Below are positions 20,111-29,606 of a stretch of 64,000 nucleotides of DNA, piece by piece. Position numbers and translations under genes: made by a program. Under the pieces are notes generated by a model that was given only the letters and a program-made list of their open reading frames with translations, ran no database searches and was not told the DNA's origin. This stretch comes from Cyanobium sp. M30B3 (GTDB taxonomy: Bacteria; Cyanobacteriota; Cyanobacteriia; PCC-6307; Cyanobiaceae), in the NCBI GenBank assembly GCA_018399015.1, contig CP073761.1, forward strand, positions 2,232,001-2,296,000, written 5' to 3'. The first letter of the stretch is position 1; the number at the start of each line of letters is the position of its first letter.

Positions 20111-22335
20111 TGCGGCACCTCACTACGCTGCAATCGCTCGATAGCACTACACCAGCGCTGGTGATGTGTGATTGCATTGGCAGCAATGATCTTGATTTTC
20201 ATGCCATTACTGGAAGTAGCCAGATCTACGCTTTGACGCTCAAGATGATAAAAAGTTGCCGAATTGTCAACCAAAACAGGCAAGCCCTTGTCGCGTAGCA
20301 TTAAACATAAGTCTGAGTCCTCGAAATCGCCAACAATATAATGAAGACCAAAACCACCAAGTTGCTTGAAGGTCTCTGTTTCCAGCATCATGCAGGCAGC
20401 TGTGACGGCCTCCATCTCCACGAGTTGCAGAGATTCGCTTTCGGATGCTGGCAACTTCACCCCTTTGAAGGGGTGTTCATTCAGCCAGACTCGGCTCAAT
20501 TCCCCATCCAAATCCGTTTCCTTCACAAAGGCCATACCCAGGTGCTGAATAGCGCCGTTATCAAACAGCAACATCGCACCGAGCGCCCCTATCTGGCCAG
20601 GATGTTGCTGCATTGCCCTCAGCATCAGCTCCAGGCTGTCGTCCTGGGCGGGCAGCACATCCGAGTTGAGCAGCAACAGCAGAGGCGCTTTGGCGAATTC
20701 AACTCCACGATTGTTGGCACCGGCAAAGCCAAGATTATCAGGATTAATGACCAACTCAAATGGCATGGAATAGAGCGTATGACATCGCTTGGCAAGGGCA
20801 AGGCACTCCTGTTCAAGCCGAGGGTCGTCGAGCACATAGATCAGCTGCAACTGGACCCGGTCCGGGCCCTTCCTCCGCTGCCAGGCGTTGAGCCAGTTGA
20901 GCTGGTACTCCATGAAGTCAATCCGACCGTAGAGTGGTATCACCATGCTCAGCTGGGGATTGACCGGTTGGGCGCCAAATAGCTTGTGCTGGGGTGGGCG
21001 CTGCAGCTTGCGAGATAAAGCATCACACCAGAGATCCCGCGCCCGGTGTAGCAAGTTAGCCGACACGAGGCGACAAGGTGCCTGGATCGCGGAAGCCAGG
21101 ACCGCCTTTACATGATCGCTAGAAAGTTCGGCACCCTGAAGCGTACGTCGCAGACAGAATTGATGACCGTTGGCCAGCACCGCAAACAGCTCCGCCGCCT
21201 CACCGGCCTGCAGCGGTACTGCCTCCTCCGAAGCGGCGACATGTGTGAGGGTGAGGCCAGCATGCAGGCCTGCATCGCCGCCGCAGCGCGCCACCACCTC
21301 CGCAAGGTCGGGCCTGTCGGTGTAGACAGCATGACCCAGATTCAGCCGCCACACCCGCTCGCCCCGCACCAGACTCAGCTCGCGCAGCTGGTGACCCGGA
21401 TCCACCAGCCAACCTTGCACCTGCAACACCCGCCCGCACCGGCTCAATCGGATGGCATCGATCGCCGCCACCAGTCCATCGCTGTTGGCTCGATCCACAG
21501 CATGGCTGAGCTGATCGCGGGGATTGCTCCCCAGCCATTCCAGGGTGGAGAGAACCCGGCCGAGCAGATCCAGCTCACCAAGGATGCTGCTGGACTGTGG
21601 GTGCCTACGCAGCAGCTCCAGATTGCTTGCCGCGTCATGGGGCGCGCCGGCGTTGAGATCCAACCAGGCCAGCGCCACCAGGGCATGCAAGCAGGCATCG
21701 TGGCTCTGGTGTTTGGCCACCAGAGCGCCCAGCTGCTCCCGGGCTCTGCCGATCTCGCCCAACCCCCTGCAGCTCAGCCCCAGGAACAGCACGCTCCATG
21801 GCAGCAGGTCGCCCAACGGCTCTGCCGCAAAGGCCACAGCTGCAAGCAAGGGCACCGCCACTTCAAAACGCTCATGCGCATAAGCCCAGTGGCCCAGGCC
21901 ATAGGCTGCCGCCACAGGCAGCTGAGAAGCCAGTGGCTCCACAAGATCGTGGCCCAGTCCCTCCAGAACGGTCTCAAACCGCCCCAGTTCGGCCTGGGCT
22001 CTCAGCTCAGCCAGCTGCTCCCTGTGCACCACTTGGGCCTCGCTGCTGCAAGCTGAAAAAAAACGTCGCTGAATCGGGCGGGGGGTGCCCGGTGTGATCC
22101 CATCTCGCGACGATGAGGAGCCGGGGACTTTGGAACTGGCTTGAGCGACTGGCGCGGGGCGGAGAGTCGGGTCTGGATGAGCGACCCGACCCTGTGGGTT
22201 GGCCGAAGTCTCCCTCTGCTGATCTCCCCTGATGCTCTGGTTCAGCTGCTGCCAAAGGCGAGTCTGCAGCGGATCCTCCAGCAAGCGCCGCTGAAGATCG
22301 TGCCGGTGGGGGGTCTGCACAATCACTGCCGGCAA
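20107..22335 (-). CDS. Large GT2 glycosyltransferase with N-terminal helical region
   Basis: Up to 742 residues. The C-terminal third is a GT-A/GT2 domain: QLSMVIPLYGRIDFMEYQLN starts it, NPDNLGFAGANNRG and LLLLNSDVLPAQDDSLELM (metal-binding D-x-D position) follow, then GDFEDSDLCLMLRDKGLPV. Before it lies an alpha-helical repeat-like region (about residues 95-270) and a beta-rich segment with VQGWLVDPGHQLRELSLV seen in other cyanobacterial surface-glycan transferases. The first ~90 residues are low-complexity. The start is uncertain: TTG 22335 is used, with GTG 22326 next; no ATG is near. It heads an operon with GT4 and ST4. Confidence 0.85.
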   Translation of the reverse strand: MPAVIVQTPHRHDLQRRLLEDPLQTRLWQQLNQSIRGDQQRETSANPQGRVAHPDPTLRPAPVAQASSKVPGSSSSRDGITPGTPRPIQRRFFSACSSEAQVVHREQLAELRAQAELGRFETVLEGLGHDLVEPLASQLPVAAAYGLGHWAYAHERFEVAVPLLAAVAFAAEPLGDLLPWSVLFLGLSCRGLGEIGRAREQLGALVAKHQSHDACLHALVALAWLDLNAGAPHDAASNLELLRRHPQSSSILGELDLLGRVLSTLEWLGSNPRDQLSHAVDRANSDGLVAAIDAIRLSRCGRVLQVQGWLVDPGHQLRELSLVRGERVWRLNLGHAVYTDRPDLAEVVARCGGDAGLHAGLTLTHVAASEEAVPLQAGEAAELFAVLANGHQFCLRRTLQGAELSSDHVKAVLASAIQAPCRLVSANLLHRARDLWCDALSRKLQRPPQHKLFGAQPVNPQLSMVIPLYGRIDFMEYQLNWLNAWQRRKGPDRVQLQLIYVLDDPRLEQECLALAKRCHTLYSMPFELVINPDNLGFAGANNRGVEFAKAPLLLLLNSDVLPAQDDSLELMLRAMQQHPGQIGALGAMLLFDNGAIQHLGMAFVKETDLDGELSRVWLNEHPFKGVKLPASESESLQLVEMEAVTAACMMLETETFKQLGGFGLHYIVGDFEDSDLCLMLRDKGLPVLVDNSATFYHLERQSVDLATSSNGMKIKIIAANAITHHQRWCSAIERLQRSEVPQ

Positions 22336-22853
22336 AGGGACAGCCCAAGGCTGGACGGAGGTTTCATCACTTTAGAGCTTATCCTAGCAGTCTTGATCGT
22401 CCAGAACGAGTTGATCCCATCGACCAGCTCTATCGCCTCATCGGCTCGGTTTGCGGAGCCAGACGGATCAGACATGTTGAGAAAAAGCCCCACAACCTTC
22501 CATCGAAAACGGCTAAAATGTAGTGCAGCATAGACAATACGGCATAGACAAAACGGCATAGACAACCAGGGCAACGTGGCAACATCGCATCAAGAACAGC
22601 TTGTGAACCACGTTCAGCATTTACCAAGATTAACTTGACAAAGGCAATCGCGGGACATTTACTTTGAGCCGAAACAGCTTAAACCTTGGGCCTGCACAAA
22701 AACGAGGCTGTTGCGTTGCTGTCAGTTGTCGGCCAGCGCGGCCGAATGGAGAGCATGGTTCTTGCTGGCAAAGCACAAGCACTGGGCAGCGTCATCAGCC
22801 ACCCCAGCCGCTGAGCGTTGATCAACACCAGCAACCTCTCTGGTCAATGCAGT
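22336..22853. other. Gap between two GT2 operons
   Basis: 518 bases without a convincing gene. It contains the 14-base triple repeat at 22528-22569. A minus-strand frame starting at about 22474 (MSDPSGSANRADEAIELVDG) runs 50 codons into the start of the downstream GT2 gene; it could be a small leader peptide but has no family match. The region should contain the promoter for the GT2-GT4-ST4 operon. Lower GC than the flanking GT2 gene at 22854. Confidence 0.45.
22528..22569. repeat. 14-base tandem repeat, three copies
   Basis: GCATAGACAATACG, GCATAGACAAAACG and GCATAGACAACCAG sit head to tail at 22528-22541, 22542-22555 and 22556-22569. The first ten bases are identical in all three. They lie about 190 bases upstream of the GT2 gene start (minus strand). 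Three phased copies of a short word upstream of an operon could be a regulator-binding array, or simple slippage. Confidence 0.8.
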
Positions 22854-24662
22854 TCAAGCCGTACCGGTACGGACCTGGTCGTACTCCAGATCAACCAGCA
22901 CCGCCAGCAACTGGCGACGATCATTTGAATGCACCGACTGCACCCATGGTGAACTGCGCAAGTCGATCACCATACAATCCCTTAGCAGCGGCTCTGGGCA
23001 GTGCAGCACAACCGGATTAGGACCAGGTTTGAGCACCTGACAGAGTGGATCTCCAGGCGAATTCAGTTGAATCACCAGCGTGGGCTTGACCGCCATCGGC
23101 GCTGCCTCGGGCAGATAGAGAACCAGGCGGAGGGCATTCATCCGATCTTCCCCTACTCGCAGCATCTGGATCACCAGTCGGCTCGGTGTCTCCAACCAAC
23201 CATCCGGATGAAGCCCGCTCGAGCTGGCCAGGATGCGCAGATCATCCCGGTCCCATCCCGGTAGTGCCGGGAGTTGCATCGCTTGCGGCTGCTGCGGCAG
23301 CTCTGCGGCTCTGGCCGCCAACCGCCAGTTGGGTCTGGCCTGATGCAGTCGCATGGCGATCTCCCCAGCGGATCCCTCCAGTGCTCCCACCAACACCACC
23401 TCAGCTCCAGGCGTCCCAGGCAGCTGCTCCAGCAACCAGCATTCCAGACCTCCCCACCTCAGGGGCAACCCCAGCACATCAGCCTGCGGGCTATCCCCCA
23501 TTGCCAGCACCCCCATACCCTTCTGGCGACAGGTGGCAATCGCCTCGGCCGTGGGTTGCAGCAGCAGCGCCAGCGGCCGGCCCAGCAACTGCCGATCGGC
23601 CGCCAACAGCCAGGGGTGGCCCGTCGGTGGCTGCTCCCGATCCAACGTGGTTCGCCACTGCTGCTTCAGCTGCTCCAGGTTGCGCAGCTGATGGGCCTTG
23701 AGGCCCTGCTCAGTACTCCGCGAGTGGCTCAAGCCCTCCAGATGCATCACCCGGGCGGCCGGTTGCACCCACACCACCTGCCCGGCTTGGCGTACCCGCA
23801 GGCACAGATCCGTGTCCTCTGCATAGGCCGGCTGGTAGCGGGGGTCAAACCCCTCCAGCTCCTGCCAGAGCTGCCGGCGGATCGCCAGGGCGCAGCCGCT
23901 CACGTAATCACACTGGCGCTCGTAGGCCATGGCGAAGCCGTACTCCGGCGGCGCGTTGCGGCCGTGGTTCCACACCTGCCCATCGGCCCACACGATGCCG
24001 CCCGCCTCCTGCAGCCGGCCATTGGCGCTCCACAGGGCCGCCCCCACCACACCCACCTGCGGCTGGCGCGCAAAGCTGCCGGCAAGCCGGTCAAGAGCGT
24101 GATCGCCCACCAGCACGTCGTTGTTGAGCAGCAGCAGCAATTCCCCCCTTGCGAGCGCAGCGGCGCTGTTGCAGGTGGCCAGAAAGCCCTCGTTCTGCTC
24201 GCTGCGCCAGATCCGCAGCCAGGGCAGCTGGTGTTCAAGCTGGATGGTGGCATCGCTGGAGGCGTCGTCGGCCACGATCACCTCAAAGCCCGTGCCATTG
24301 GCCATCGCCACCAGGCTGCGCAGCGCATTGAGCGTGATGGCCCAGTGGTTGTGCACCGGAATCAGCACGCTGATCAGCGGTGGTTCGTGGCGATCAGCCG
24401 CCACCAGGTGCGCAGGCGCCGGCAGCGCCTCCAGGCCCCGCAGCGCCAGGCCGTAGTAGAGGAGCCGAAACGCTCCCTCAGGGTCGTGGCGCAGACTGTT
24501 CTGCACCTCGCTCCAGCCCGGCCCCCCCGGTAGCAGGGCGGCGATGTCGAGATCGGGGAGGGCGGACAGATCACCCATCCGAGCGATGGCGTCCGGCCCT
24601 TCCCCCAGGCAGTGGGTCCAGTGGCGCAGCAGCGGCAGCCAGGCCAGTGGGTCGCGAGCCAT
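22854..24662 (-). CDS. GT2 glycosyltransferase with C-terminal beta-rich domain
   Basis: 602 residues from ATG 24662, chosen because GAGGAG ends six bases upstream; an in-frame upstream start at 24689 would overlap the methyltransferase. The GT2 domain (about residues 90-330) has ISVLIPVHNHWAITLNALRS, EVIVADDASSD, GELLLLLNNDVLVGDHALDR (DxD-like position NND), GGIVWADGQVWNHGR, YAEDTDLCLRVRQAG and ARVMHLEGLSHS. The C-terminal ~120 residues form a beta-sandwich-like domain (LRLVLYLPEAAP, LKPGPNPVVLHCPE, VQSVHSNDRRQLLAVLVDLE) that may bind sugar or membrane partners. It closely resembles the GT2 part of the 29607-32612 protein. It follows the methyltransferase by ten bases. Confidence 0.9.
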   Translation of the reverse strand: MARDPLAWLPLLRHWTHCLGEGPDAIARMGDLSALPDLDIAALLPGGPGWSEVQNSLRHDPEGAFRLLYYGLALRGLEALPAPAHLVAADRHEPPLISVLIPVHNHWAITLNALRSLVAMANGTGFEVIVADDASSDATIQLEHQLPWLRIWRSEQNEGFLATCNSAAALARGELLLLLNNDVLVGDHALDRLAGSFARQPQVGVVGAALWSANGRLQEAGGIVWADGQVWNHGRNAPPEYGFAMAYERQCDYVSGCALAIRRQLWQELEGFDPRYQPAYAEDTDLCLRVRQAGQVVWVQPAARVMHLEGLSHSRSTEQGLKAHQLRNLEQLKQQWRTTLDREQPPTGHPWLLAADRQLLGRPLALLLQPTAEAIATCRQKGMGVLAMGDSPQADVLGLPLRWGGLECWLLEQLPGTPGAEVVLVGALEGSAGEIAMRLHQARPNWRLAARAAELPQQPQAMQLPALPGWDRDDLRILASSSGLHPDGWLETPSRLVIQMLRVGEDRMNALRLVLYLPEAAPMAVKPTLVIQLNSPGDPLCQVLKPGPNPVVLHCPEPLLRDCMVIDLRSSPWVQSVHSNDRRQLLAVLVDLEYDQVRTGTA

Positions 24663-24672
24663 CAGCTGCTCC

Positions 24673-25560
24673 TCAGCGCTCGGCCTCAATCACCAGCACG
24701 CCCGGCAGATCCGAGCCCAGAACCCCATGCTTCCAGCTGGCGATGTGGTGCATCCGGGTTTCCGAGAAGCCGGCGGCCTGCAGCTGCTCCAGGATCTCCC
24801 AGCCCGGAATCCGGTACACCAGCGAGCCCTGCTTGGGGCGCACTGGATCGCCGTGGTAGTCGGGTTCGCCGCTCACCTCTGCCTCACCGGTTGCGCGGTT
24901 GTAATTGGCTTTCACAATCGATTCATACTGGCCGAACGCAAGCGGGCAGGTGGCCAGAAGGCGCCCGCACGGCCGCAGCACCCGGGCAATCTCGCGGAAC
25001 GCCAGCTCCAGATCCTGGACGTGCTCGAACAGCTCGTTGCAGAGCACCAGATCAAAGCTGGCATCGCTGAAGGTGAGAGCACAGAGGTCCTGGTGGGGTA
25101 TGCCGGAATAGACCTGTTCGGCATCCTCCAGGAATTCACTGCAGATCAGCCGTTGCTCCCCCAGCTGCCGCCGCAGCCACAGGGCAAAGCCGGTGAGTGC
25201 CTCAGCCAGGAAGATCTCCTGCTGGCCTAAACGCTCGAGTGTTCCATACAGCTGCTCAAGCACGACCAGCACGGCCCGGTTACGGCTCAGCAACCCATGG
25301 GCAATCAACGACTCGCGATAGTTCGGCCCACCAAAATGAATCGCCTCCGGCGGGATGTGCTGGGCGGTGAAGGGCTCCAGCAGACCAAGGTTCCTGCTTA
25401 CCCGCACGCACTCGTCCAGCCGGCTGCCCTGCTGCAGCAGCACCGTGAGCTGTGGCTGAAAGGCGCCCAGATCGGCGTAGACCTGGCGAAGGTTGTGCAG
25501 CGCCAGCACCTCTTCGCCAGGCATCGGAGATTGCCAATCCCTTACCTGAACCACTGCCAT
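24673..25560 (-). CDS. SAM-dependent methyltransferase (type 11-like)
   Basis: 295 residues. The C-terminal half shows the class I methyltransferase end motifs DASFDLVLCNELFEHVQDLE (motif II/III) and FREIARVLRPCGRLLAT, followed by YRIPGWEILEQLQAAGF. A classic glycine-rich motif I is not obvious, as is common in surface-polysaccharide methyltransferases of this group. It probably O-methylates a sugar or glycan end, given its place between a TPR-like small gene and a GT2 gene on the same strand. Stop and next start are ten bases apart, indicating one operon. The substrate is unknown. Confidence 0.8.
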   Translation of the reverse strand: MAVVQVRDWQSPMPGEEVLALHNLRQVYADLGAFQPQLTVLLQQGSRLDECVRVSRNLGLLEPFTAQHIPPEAIHFGGPNYRESLIAHGLLSRNRAVLVVLEQLYGTLERLGQQEIFLAEALTGFALWLRRQLGEQRLICSEFLEDAEQVYSGIPHQDLCALTFSDASFDLVLCNELFEHVQDLELAFREIARVLRPCGRLLATCPLAFGQYESIVKANYNRATGEAEVSGEPDYHGDPVRPKQGSLVYRIPGWEILEQLQAAGFSETRMHHIASWKHGVLGSDLPGVLVIEAER

Positions 25561-25606
25561 ATCTGCGGTTGGGTAATAACCTTAGGCACAGCCAGCCATC
25601 CGCTCT

Positions 25607-25882
25607 TCATCCCAGCACCAGACGTTGCAATGCCTGCTGCAGGCATCGACGCAGCACCTGCCGCTGCATCGCCTGCACCTGCTCGACCCGCGCCCCCTGC
25701 CGCTTGGCCTGCTCAAACGCCAGGGCAGCCTGCTGCTGCTGCTTGCCCTGCTGAGGCCCCGGCTCGATCGTGAGCAGCAGCGCCGCCCCGTAGCGCAGCC
25801 ACTCCGCAGGGTCGTGGCTCTCCAGTGGATGGGCGTCGATCACTGCCTGCCAGTCACCCCGCTCGAATGCCTGCTTGCTCAT
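25607..25882 (-). CDS. Small helical protein, TPR-like
   Basis: 91 residues from ATG 25882, which has GGAAGG a few bases upstream; a frame start at 25909 would add nine residues. The sequence (MSKQAFERGDWQAVIDAHPL, DPAEWLRYGAALLLT, AALAFEQAKRQGA) fits one or two tetratricopeptide-like helix pairs with a Gln-rich linker. Similar short proteins occur next to glycosyltransferases in picocyanobacteria. It may be a scaffold; no catalytic motif is visible. First gene of the operon with the methyltransferase and GT2 gene. Confidence 0.65.
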   Translation of the reverse strand: MSKQAFERGDWQAVIDAHPLESHDPAEWLRYGAALLLTIEPGPQQGKQQQQAALAFEQAKRQGARVEQVQAMQRQVLRRCLQQALQRLVLG

Positions 25883-26345
25883 GAACCCTTCCATCCTGCA
25901 GGAGATCATTATCGCCAGGATTGCTCCTCATCCACACTGCCCTCAGCAACAAACACAGCCTGAGCATGCAGACCGGTCGCGACCGGCTCAGGGAGGCCAG
26001 GGAGCGTTGAAAGCGTCGGGGGCCGACATGGGAGTTGCCGCAGCCTTTGCCCCTGCAAGCATCTGAGCAAGGTTCGCGGCCGCGCGGCATTCAGGCGCAG
26101 CCAGAAATCACCTGCCCCAGCAGCAAGAAAGCAGATGAATTTCAGGTTTCGTCACCATCCAATACCGAGAGATCGACCCGTGCCCGACGACACTGCTACC
26201 CAGCGGTATTGATGATGACAACACAACACCAAGATGAATGCAGGCAATGGCCGATATTATAACGACTGTCCTCTCAAAACAAAGCAACCAGTCGTGTCGG
26301 TCTATCTGTGTTCTAAACATACCGCATATTCTTAAGGTTATAGCC
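25883..26345. other. Promoter-bearing gap between GT61 and the TPR-like gene
   Basis: About 460 bases of lower GC. On the minus strand a perfect TATAAT lies at 26261-26256, but no good -35 sits at 17 bases, so this is a suggestive promoter only. It would give a leader of about 370 bases before the TPR-like gene. No gene of credible composition is present; short plus-strand frames here have no family features. Confidence 0.4.
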
Positions 26346-27557
26346 TCAACGCCAGCCCATCGCACCCACCAGCAGGGCCACCACCGCGTCAGGATCCACC
26401 TCCAGGTCCGGAAAGTTCAGCCCGTGGGCGCTGGGCACGTTGGATCCCACCTGGATGCAGTGCTCAATGCCCAGCCGGCTGGAGATCAGGGCAAAGGTCA
26501 AGCTCCCCATCCCCTCCGCCATCAGCTCCACAGCCACCTGCGGGGCCTCGCGGGCAAACAGCAGGTGGGTGAATCCAGCCCCATGGGGCCCGAGCAGCAC
26601 CCGGTGGCGGCCCACCAACTCCGCCTGATCGCGCACGCCGAACGCCTCAAGCCTGTCGATCACCTGCAGCCGCGGCGTAAGCCGCTGCAGCGCGGCGATC
26701 AAGGCCGGTTCATTCAGCACTCGGCGGCGCTGGCGCCGCAGCACCAGCACACTCCCCGGCGGCGCCGGTGGCGGCCGAGCATCCACCAGTTGGCGCACCC
26801 AGCCGATCGCCAAGCCGCTGCAACGCAGCAGCGGGTGGGTGTGCCCCGCCCGGCGCAGATAGAAGAGGCGCTGCACGGTCAGCTCCAGACCGGGCTCCAG
26901 CGGCACGATCCAGTGCCCCAGTCTCTCCGCCACCCGCGCCAGCAGCTCCTGCTGAAAGGCTGTGCTGGGCGGCTCGATCACGATCGGGATCCGGCGGCGG
27001 CACTCCCGGGCCAGGGCGATCTTGGGGAGAAGATCGCACACGAAGTGGCAGAAGTTGGTGGTGTCGAGGTCGTCGCAAACGAGGAATGCCTCCGCCAGCT
27101 CCTCACGCCGCGACGGCTCCGCCGGTTGCCCCACCCCATCACCGCGGAGGGCGCCGCCGGCCAGAGGCCAATAGGCACTGCTGCCATCCGGCACCAGCCC
27201 ACCCTGCTGATCCTCCAGCAGGTGATAGCCCTGCCACTCCCGAACTCGGCCACCCTTCAGCAGCGCCACCTCCAGGCTGAGCGGGCTGGCATCCAGCCCA
27301 GGCAGCCCTCCCTGGACGGGGAAATGGAGCCGCTCCGGTGCAGCGCAGCGAACGCTGTAGGCCAGATCCAGAGGGGTATCCAAGCGCAGGGCGGTAGGCG
27401 GGATTTCCGCGGCGCACCGCGGCAGGGGGGCTGTCACCGCCGCTACGGCCTGCCTGGCCGCCTCGGCGGCCCCCTCACCCCAGATCGCCGCCGTCAACCC
27501 ATGGCGGTTGTTGTGGGCCAGCAGCGCCTCAAGCAACGCCCCCCGTACCGCGGCCAT
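26346..27557 (-). CDS. Glycosyltransferase family 61 (DUF563)
   Basis: 403 residues from ATG 27557, which overlaps the upstream stop by one base (TGATG). DUF563/GT61 features are visible in order: DTTNFCHFVCDLLPKIAL near residue 180, RRQRRRVLNEPALIAAL, and VGRHRVLLGPHGAGFTHLLF with the catalytic-type His-Gly-Ala-Gly-Phe. The family transfers xylose, GlcNAc or other sugars in eukaryotes and acts in surface polysaccharides in bacteria. The N-terminal ~150 residues are less conserved. It lies in one unit with the 27557-29581 protein, presumably acting on the same glycan. Confidence 0.88.
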   Translation of the reverse strand: MAAVRGALLEALLAHNNRHGLTAAIWGEGAAEAARQAVAAVTAPLPRCAAEIPPTALRLDTPLDLAYSVRCAAPERLHFPVQGGLPGLDASPLSLEVALLKGGRVREWQGYHLLEDQQGGLVPDGSSAYWPLAGGALRGDGVGQPAEPSRREELAEAFLVCDDLDTTNFCHFVCDLLPKIALARECRRRIPIVIEPPSTAFQQELLARVAERLGHWIVPLEPGLELTVQRLFYLRRAGHTHPLLRCSGLAIGWVRQLVDARPPPAPPGSVLVLRRQRRRVLNEPALIAALQRLTPRLQVIDRLEAFGVRDQAELVGRHRVLLGPHGAGFTHLLFAREAPQVAVELMAEGMGSLTFALISSRLGIEHCIQVGSNVPSAHGLNFPDLEVDPDAVVALLVGAMGWR

Positions 27558-29581
27558 CAGACGCCGAGCCAGCGGGCAAGCGGCCGACCGCTGCTCAACG
27601 CCGCCACCCCATAACGCTGGTGCGCCGCCCGCAGCAGCGGCAGGCGGTAGGCGCCGCAATCGGCCAGCAGCACGGCGAACGGCCGCTGGCGGTAGAGCCC
27701 CTCCACCCCCTCCAGCAGCACCGCCAGGCTTTCCTCAAAGCTCTCCGCCGGGCGCGCCGGCCAGCGGCTAGCTGGCGTCTCCAGCACCCGCAGACCAAAG
27801 GGCTCCTCGCGGAAGGAGCGTCCAGCGCGGTGGGCTGCCTGCACCGCAGAAGATTGATCGCCGACGTACACCACTTCCAAACCGGCGAGCTCCGCCAGCA
27901 ATTGCTCCGGTGGCGGCGGCGCCCCCACCAGCGGAAGCGGGCCAGCCTGCTGCGCCACCAGCTCCTGGCTCACCGCCAGCCAGCGCCCCAGGCAGCCGGC
28001 ATCGTCGGTCCACACCGCGGCCTCCAGGATGGCCTGTACGGCGACCCGGCCCCAGCCCAGCAACCCCTGTAGCGGCTCATGGGTGCGGGCGTAATAGGCC
28101 TGATCCACGTGCAGGCGGCGCAGGGCCTCCAAAGGTGGCGGACACTGCATCCAGGGAAGATCCAGGCGTTCTTGCCAAAAGGCCGGATTCAGATGCTCCC
28201 GCCGCAGCGTGGCGAGAGCCGGCTCCAGCTTGGCCGGCGCCGCCAGCAGTGGCAGCAACACCGCCAGCTCCGTGGCATCCAGCTCGATCAGCAGGCTGTG
28301 CTGCCAGTCGAGCGTCGGCAGGGGCTCCAGCTTCTCCGCCAGACGCCGCTGCCAGGACGCCGCCAGGTAGGCCAGCCGCTCAAACGCCACTGTCGTCAAC
28401 CGCAGCCCGGCACGCCAGGCCGGCTCCAGCGCCAACAACAGGGCTGGGGCCGCCGGCTGGGCCCGGCAACCGCGCGGCAGGTGCCACACAAAATCATCCA
28501 GCGCGTCTTCGATCTGCTGGAAGCCCGCTTGGGAGCCGTCGCATTCCTCGTCCCCGGCCAGAAAGGGGGTGAGATCGAACTGCAGGGTGCTGACCTCTTG
28601 CCCCGCTTCTGGGAGCACCAGCGTGGCCACGGGCTCGGTCTCCGCAGCCACTCGCTCGGGATCCGCCATCACCGCAGCAGCCTGCACGCTGGGCTGGTCG
28701 CCGGCCAGCGCCACGGGCCCCAAGGCCCCCAGCTCGGGAGCCAGCAACTCGAGGGCCAGCCTGGCCCGCGTCAGGGCCTGACCCAGGGCGTGCTCAGCAC
28801 CATCAGGAGGCGGGAAACGCTCCAACAGAGCCAGAAGCTGGGCCAGCTCGGCTGGCTCGGGCTCCTGATGCGCCCCCCCCTGCACCCGATCCACTTCGGC
28901 CTGGAGGTGCTGACGGGCCAACTGCAACACCCAGGCCGGTGCAGGCTCGAGCAGCACCTGCAGCCGCAGCAACAACACAATCGCCCGCTGACGGGTCTGA
29001 GCGGGGGAAGGTGGATCCGGCTGATTGAGCAGGTCCATGCAGCAGGTCGCCCCGTCCTGCACCAGTTGCTGCTCAAGCACAGCCAACCAGTTCGGAGGCT
29101 GAAACGGCAACTGGTGGCCAAGAAGCAACCGCTCCGCCAGCATCCAGCACAGCTCCGCCCGCTGTGTGTCGGGCAGCGGGGTGGCGCTCCTGCGGTTGAC
29201 CGCCCCGTGCACGGCGGCCGTGAGCCCCGCCAGCATCTCGCCGTACCCGGCCCAGATGGGCCCGGTCTGTTTCGGCAGCACCTTCACAAGGCGGGGCACA
29301 AGCTCCAGCACGGCATCGTGGTGCTGCACAGCCACCAGCCATTCTCCCTCGCTCCAGGCGTGTTCGCAGCAGCGCAGGTGCAACCCGGCCAGCTCCGCCA
29401 AAAGTTGCACCCGGGTCGCGCCTGGGGAGGCGCTCGCCTCCAGCTCCCGCAACAGCTCCAGCCGTGCCTCCTGGCCCAGGGGCAGCTGGCGCAGCTGCTC
29501 TAAAGTTATCCAAACTCCCTGCCGCTGCTCCGCGGGGGAGTTGTTGGCAGGACACAAGTCAGGAGACAAGTCAGGAGACAA
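27557..29581 (-). CDS. Large protein of unknown function, glycan cluster
   Basis: Up to 674 residues, mostly alpha-helical and leucine-rich, without membrane helices. The last ~120 residues have a mixed alpha/beta pattern (LEVVYVGDQSSAVQAAHRAG, FAVLLADCGAYRLPLLRAAH, YGVAALSSG) that might be a GT-D or other nucleotide-sugar domain. That is weak inference, and no catalytic motif is certain. The start is doubtful: TTG 29581 inside a 12-base repeat is the first possible, with a TTG near 29557 as an alternative. It is transcribed divergently from the GT2-GT4 fusion gene and is coupled to GT61 downstream. Confidence 0.6.
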   Translation of the reverse strand: MSPDLSPDLCPANNSPAEQRQGVWITLEQLRQLPLGQEARLELLRELEASASPGATRVQLLAELAGLHLRCCEHAWSEGEWLVAVQHHDAVLELVPRLVKVLPKQTGPIWAGYGEMLAGLTAAVHGAVNRRSATPLPDTQRAELCWMLAERLLLGHQLPFQPPNWLAVLEQQLVQDGATCCMDLLNQPDPPSPAQTRQRAIVLLLRLQVLLEPAPAWVLQLARQHLQAEVDRVQGGAHQEPEPAELAQLLALLERFPPPDGAEHALGQALTRARLALELLAPELGALGPVALAGDQPSVQAAAVMADPERVAAETEPVATLVLPEAGQEVSTLQFDLTPFLAGDEECDGSQAGFQQIEDALDDFVWHLPRGCRAQPAAPALLLALEPAWRAGLRLTTVAFERLAYLAASWQRRLAEKLEPLPTLDWQHSLLIELDATELAVLLPLLAAPAKLEPALATLRREHLNPAFWQERLDLPWMQCPPPLEALRRLHVDQAYYARTHEPLQGLLGWGRVAVQAILEAAVWTDDAGCLGRWLAVSQELVAQQAGPLPLVGAPPPPEQLLAELAGLEVVYVGDQSSAVQAAHRAGRSFREEPFGLRVLETPASRWPARPAESFEESLAVLLEGVEGLYRQRPFAVLLADCGAYRLPLLRAAHQRYGVAALSSGRPLARWLGV
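29554..29581. repeat. 12-base tandem repeat at a divergent start region
   Basis: ACAAGTCAGGAG occurs at 29554-29565 and 29566-29577, followed by ACAA to 29581. It encodes SPDLSPDL at the N terminus of the minus-strand protein and lies just before the plus-strand GT2-GT4 gene. It may be slippage, or a duplicated operator between two divergent genes. Confidence 0.7.
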
Positions 29582-29606
29582 AGCAGAACTCCGAGACCGT
29601 GTCAGG

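Noticed and set aside
29166-29606. Upstream extension of the GT2-GT4 gene to an earlier ATG
   Set aside because: It would lie wholly antisense to the 27557-29581 gene and is Arg/Ser/Cys-rich without structure.
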